Shown: positions 53,990-55,084 of the stretch, piece after piece
Layout: each line of letters opens with the position of its first letter
Position numbering within the stretch: the stretch's first letter is position 1
Assembly: GCA_014879535.1 (NCBI GenBank)
Contig: JACSRX010000067.1
Coordinates: forward strand, 1 to 55,084
Direction: 5' to 3'
From: Chthoniobacterales bacterium
GTDB taxonomy: Bacteria > Verrucomicrobiota > Verrucomicrobiia > Chthoniobacterales > JACTMZ01
DNA length: 55,084 nucleotides
Notes under the pieces: model-generated
The model's input: only the letters and a program-made list of their open reading frames with translations
Databases searched by the model: none
What the model was told of the DNA's origin: nothing
Translations under genes and position numbers: made by a program

Positions 53990-54164
53990 GAAGATTTTTG
54001 AAACTGACATTGGTGTTGCGGGTGCATTCGCGGGGAATGCTTCCAGTTCCGCACACGCGGACTGGATGAGCGCAGGAGCATCGCCCGGGAGGTTTCCCCC
54101 GGCGCGGATGCATCAATCTGCGTTGGCATCACCGCCTCTGCGTGAGGCAGGGCGGCGTGTCGGG

Positions 54165-54563
54165 TCAGCCGACGATGGGGACGGGAACAGGAGGCGCCTC
54201 GTTGCGGGAGGACGCGAAGACATCACCGGGGTGCGGGTAGGAGAATCCGCCGCGCAGACGCGGGCCGATGCTCTCGGCAACGGGCAAGACGATCAGGTCG
54301 ATCCGCTTGGCGGCGTCCACGGATTTCACGGGATTGCTCTGGCTGCCGTGGGAGGCATCCTTGATGCGCGTGCAAAGTTTGCAGGGGTGCTCGCCGTCGA
54401 ACGTTTTGCGGGCGGCCTCGGCGACGGAGCTTTCCGAGGCCGAGTAGTTCCAGAGCATCGCGCCCCATGCGGTCACCTGCAGGGCGGCCAAGTGGGCGCC
54501 CGACCCGCAGGCCAGCACGGCGAGCAGGAGGATGGCAAGGAGGCGATGGAATCCAATCAGCAC
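54165..54563 (-). CDS. Small secreted HPCKLC protein (DUF2946-like)
   Basis: 132 residues. The signal peptide (LLAILLLAVLACGSGAHLAA) is followed by a GEHPCKLCTRIKDA motif, a possible metal-binding CxxC. The end is Pro rich (EAPPVPVPIVG). Small proteins of this kind often lie beside heavy-metal RND pumps, and this one follows the CusA-type gene by 58 bp. A GTG start at 54563 is used because no in-frame ATG exists nearby. A 150-bp stretch without a gene separates it from the PEP-CTERM gene. Confidence 0.7.
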   Translation of the reverse strand: MLIGFHRLLAILLLAVLACGSGAHLAALQVTAWGAMLWNYSASESSVAEAARKTFDGEHPCKLCTRIKDASHGSQSNPVKSVDAAKRIDLIVLPVAESIGPRLRGGFSYPHPGDVFASSRNEAPPVPVPIVG

Positions 54564-54621
54564 CGGCGCGGTTGATAGACCCCGCGAGAGGGTGGTGGCA
54601 ATGTTTTCTTTCCTCCCGATA

Positions 54622-55084
54622 TCAGTTCTTCCGTCCGAAAATCTCGCGCGAGCGCAACGCGTAGAAAATCACCGGGGTCACGATGAGGATGTGCAGGAGA
54701 CTGCTGACCATGCCGCCGATGACCGGGGTGGCGATGGGCTTCATGACTTCGGCGCCGGTCCGAGAGCTCCACATGATGGGCAGGAGGCTGGCGATCACGG
54801 TGGAAACCGTCATGACCTTGGGCCGCAGCCGCAGGAGCGCCCCCTCCTTGACCGCCGCCAGGAGGTCGGCGCGGGTGAAGCGATCACCGAGCTCCTTCAG
54901 CCTCCTTTGCAGGGCTTCCTCGAGGTAAACGACCATGACGACGCCCGTCTGGATGGCGGTGCCAAACAAGGCGATATAGCCGACCCAAACGGCGACGCTG
55001 AAGTTGTAGCCGAGGAGCCATTGCAGGAAGACGCCCCCCGTGAGGGCGAATGGCACGGCGAGGATGACATGTGACGCCTCCAGC
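54622..55084 (-). CDS. CusA-type heavy-metal efflux RND protein, C-terminal part (5' end outside window)
   Basis: About 154 residues are visible and the frame is open to the right edge ([17 protein letters not shown]...). The segment [20 protein letters not shown] and [20 protein letters not shown] is the CusA/CzcA end signature, with TM11-12 and a short tail. It exports monovalent or divalent metals through a CusBC-type system. The remaining genes of the system would lie outside the window. Confidence 0.92.
   Translation of the reverse strand, partial: LEASHVILAVPFALTGGVFLQWLLGYNFSVAVWVGYIALFGTAIQTGVVMVVYLEEALQRRLKELGDRFTRADLLAAVKEGALLRLRPKVMTVSTVIASLLPIMWSSRTGAEVMKPIATPVIGGMVSSLLHILIVTPVIFYALRSREIFGRKN

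Noticed and set aside
54011-54164. Possible riboswitch or regulatory RNA before the PEP-CTERM gene
   Set aside because: There is some GC-rich pairing but no conserved riboswitch core that I can recognise.

Overview
The window is high-GC bacterial chromosome, densely coded on both strands, with no rRNA, tRNA, CRISPR array, integrase or transposase that I can see. It most resembles a member of the Verrucomicrobiota (or a close PVC relative). The clues are a PEP-CTERM sorting protein, a pseudopilin with the FADGH-type C-terminal motif, an FGE-sulfatase fusion protein, a Gcw_chp/TorF-like porin, a GlgE maltosyltransferase and a heptose adenylyltransferase that implies lipopolysaccharide. This assignment comes from family knowledge, not from a search.

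Left part (1-18.9 kb). A membrane protein cut by the window edge diverges from mutL. mutL leads a tight run with a GNAT acetyltransferase, a MurU-like nucleotidyltransferase and an AmgK-like sugar kinase, followed by glgE. A pterin carbinolamine dehydratase lies convergent with glgE and divergent from cysK. cysK has a readable sigma70 promoter and is followed by a TPR membrane protein, a FecR-domain protein and a PfkB sugar kinase. On the minus strand an RND transporter is translationally coupled to a 1026-residue secreted TPR protein, followed by nth and a secreted thioredoxin-like protein.

Middle part (18.9-42.7 kb). A phosphohexomutase and a DegP/HtrA protease lead into a coupled trio of unusual proteins. 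The central one is a receiver domain-pseudokinase-TM-FGE fusion. Next come a DksA-like protein with only two of the four zinc cysteines, a cysteine-poor L33 and S18. AsmA-like and FAH-family genes lie on the minus strand. A plus-strand run (heptose adenylyltransferase, purN, a small membrane protein, aldehyde dehydrogenase, potA) ends before an outer-membrane porin that has a sigma54 promoter and a strong intrinsic terminator. Then follow a DUF4126-like membrane protein, a sugar epimerase, an M20 peptidase, proS, a secreted beta-propeller-like protein and an M29 aminopeptidase.

Right part (42.7-55.1 kb). A palindromic repeat region precedes rhlE and a small secreted protein, both on the minus strand. 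Then comes a type III-like restriction-modification island: a Res helicase-nuclease, a NYN-domain putative RNase with its own promoter and hairpin leader, a Mod methyltransferase with a lower-GC target-recognition segment, and a truncated 30-codon ORF. Both flanks carry related short repeats. The window ends in a minus-strand locus: the C-terminus of a CusA-type metal-efflux RND pump, a small secreted HPCKLC protein, a PEP-CTERM protein, a pseudopilin and a secreted HDH protein.

The best candidates for something undescribed are the DegP-linked pseudokinase/FGE operon, the NYN-containing RM island and the CusA/PEP-CTERM/pseudopilin locus.
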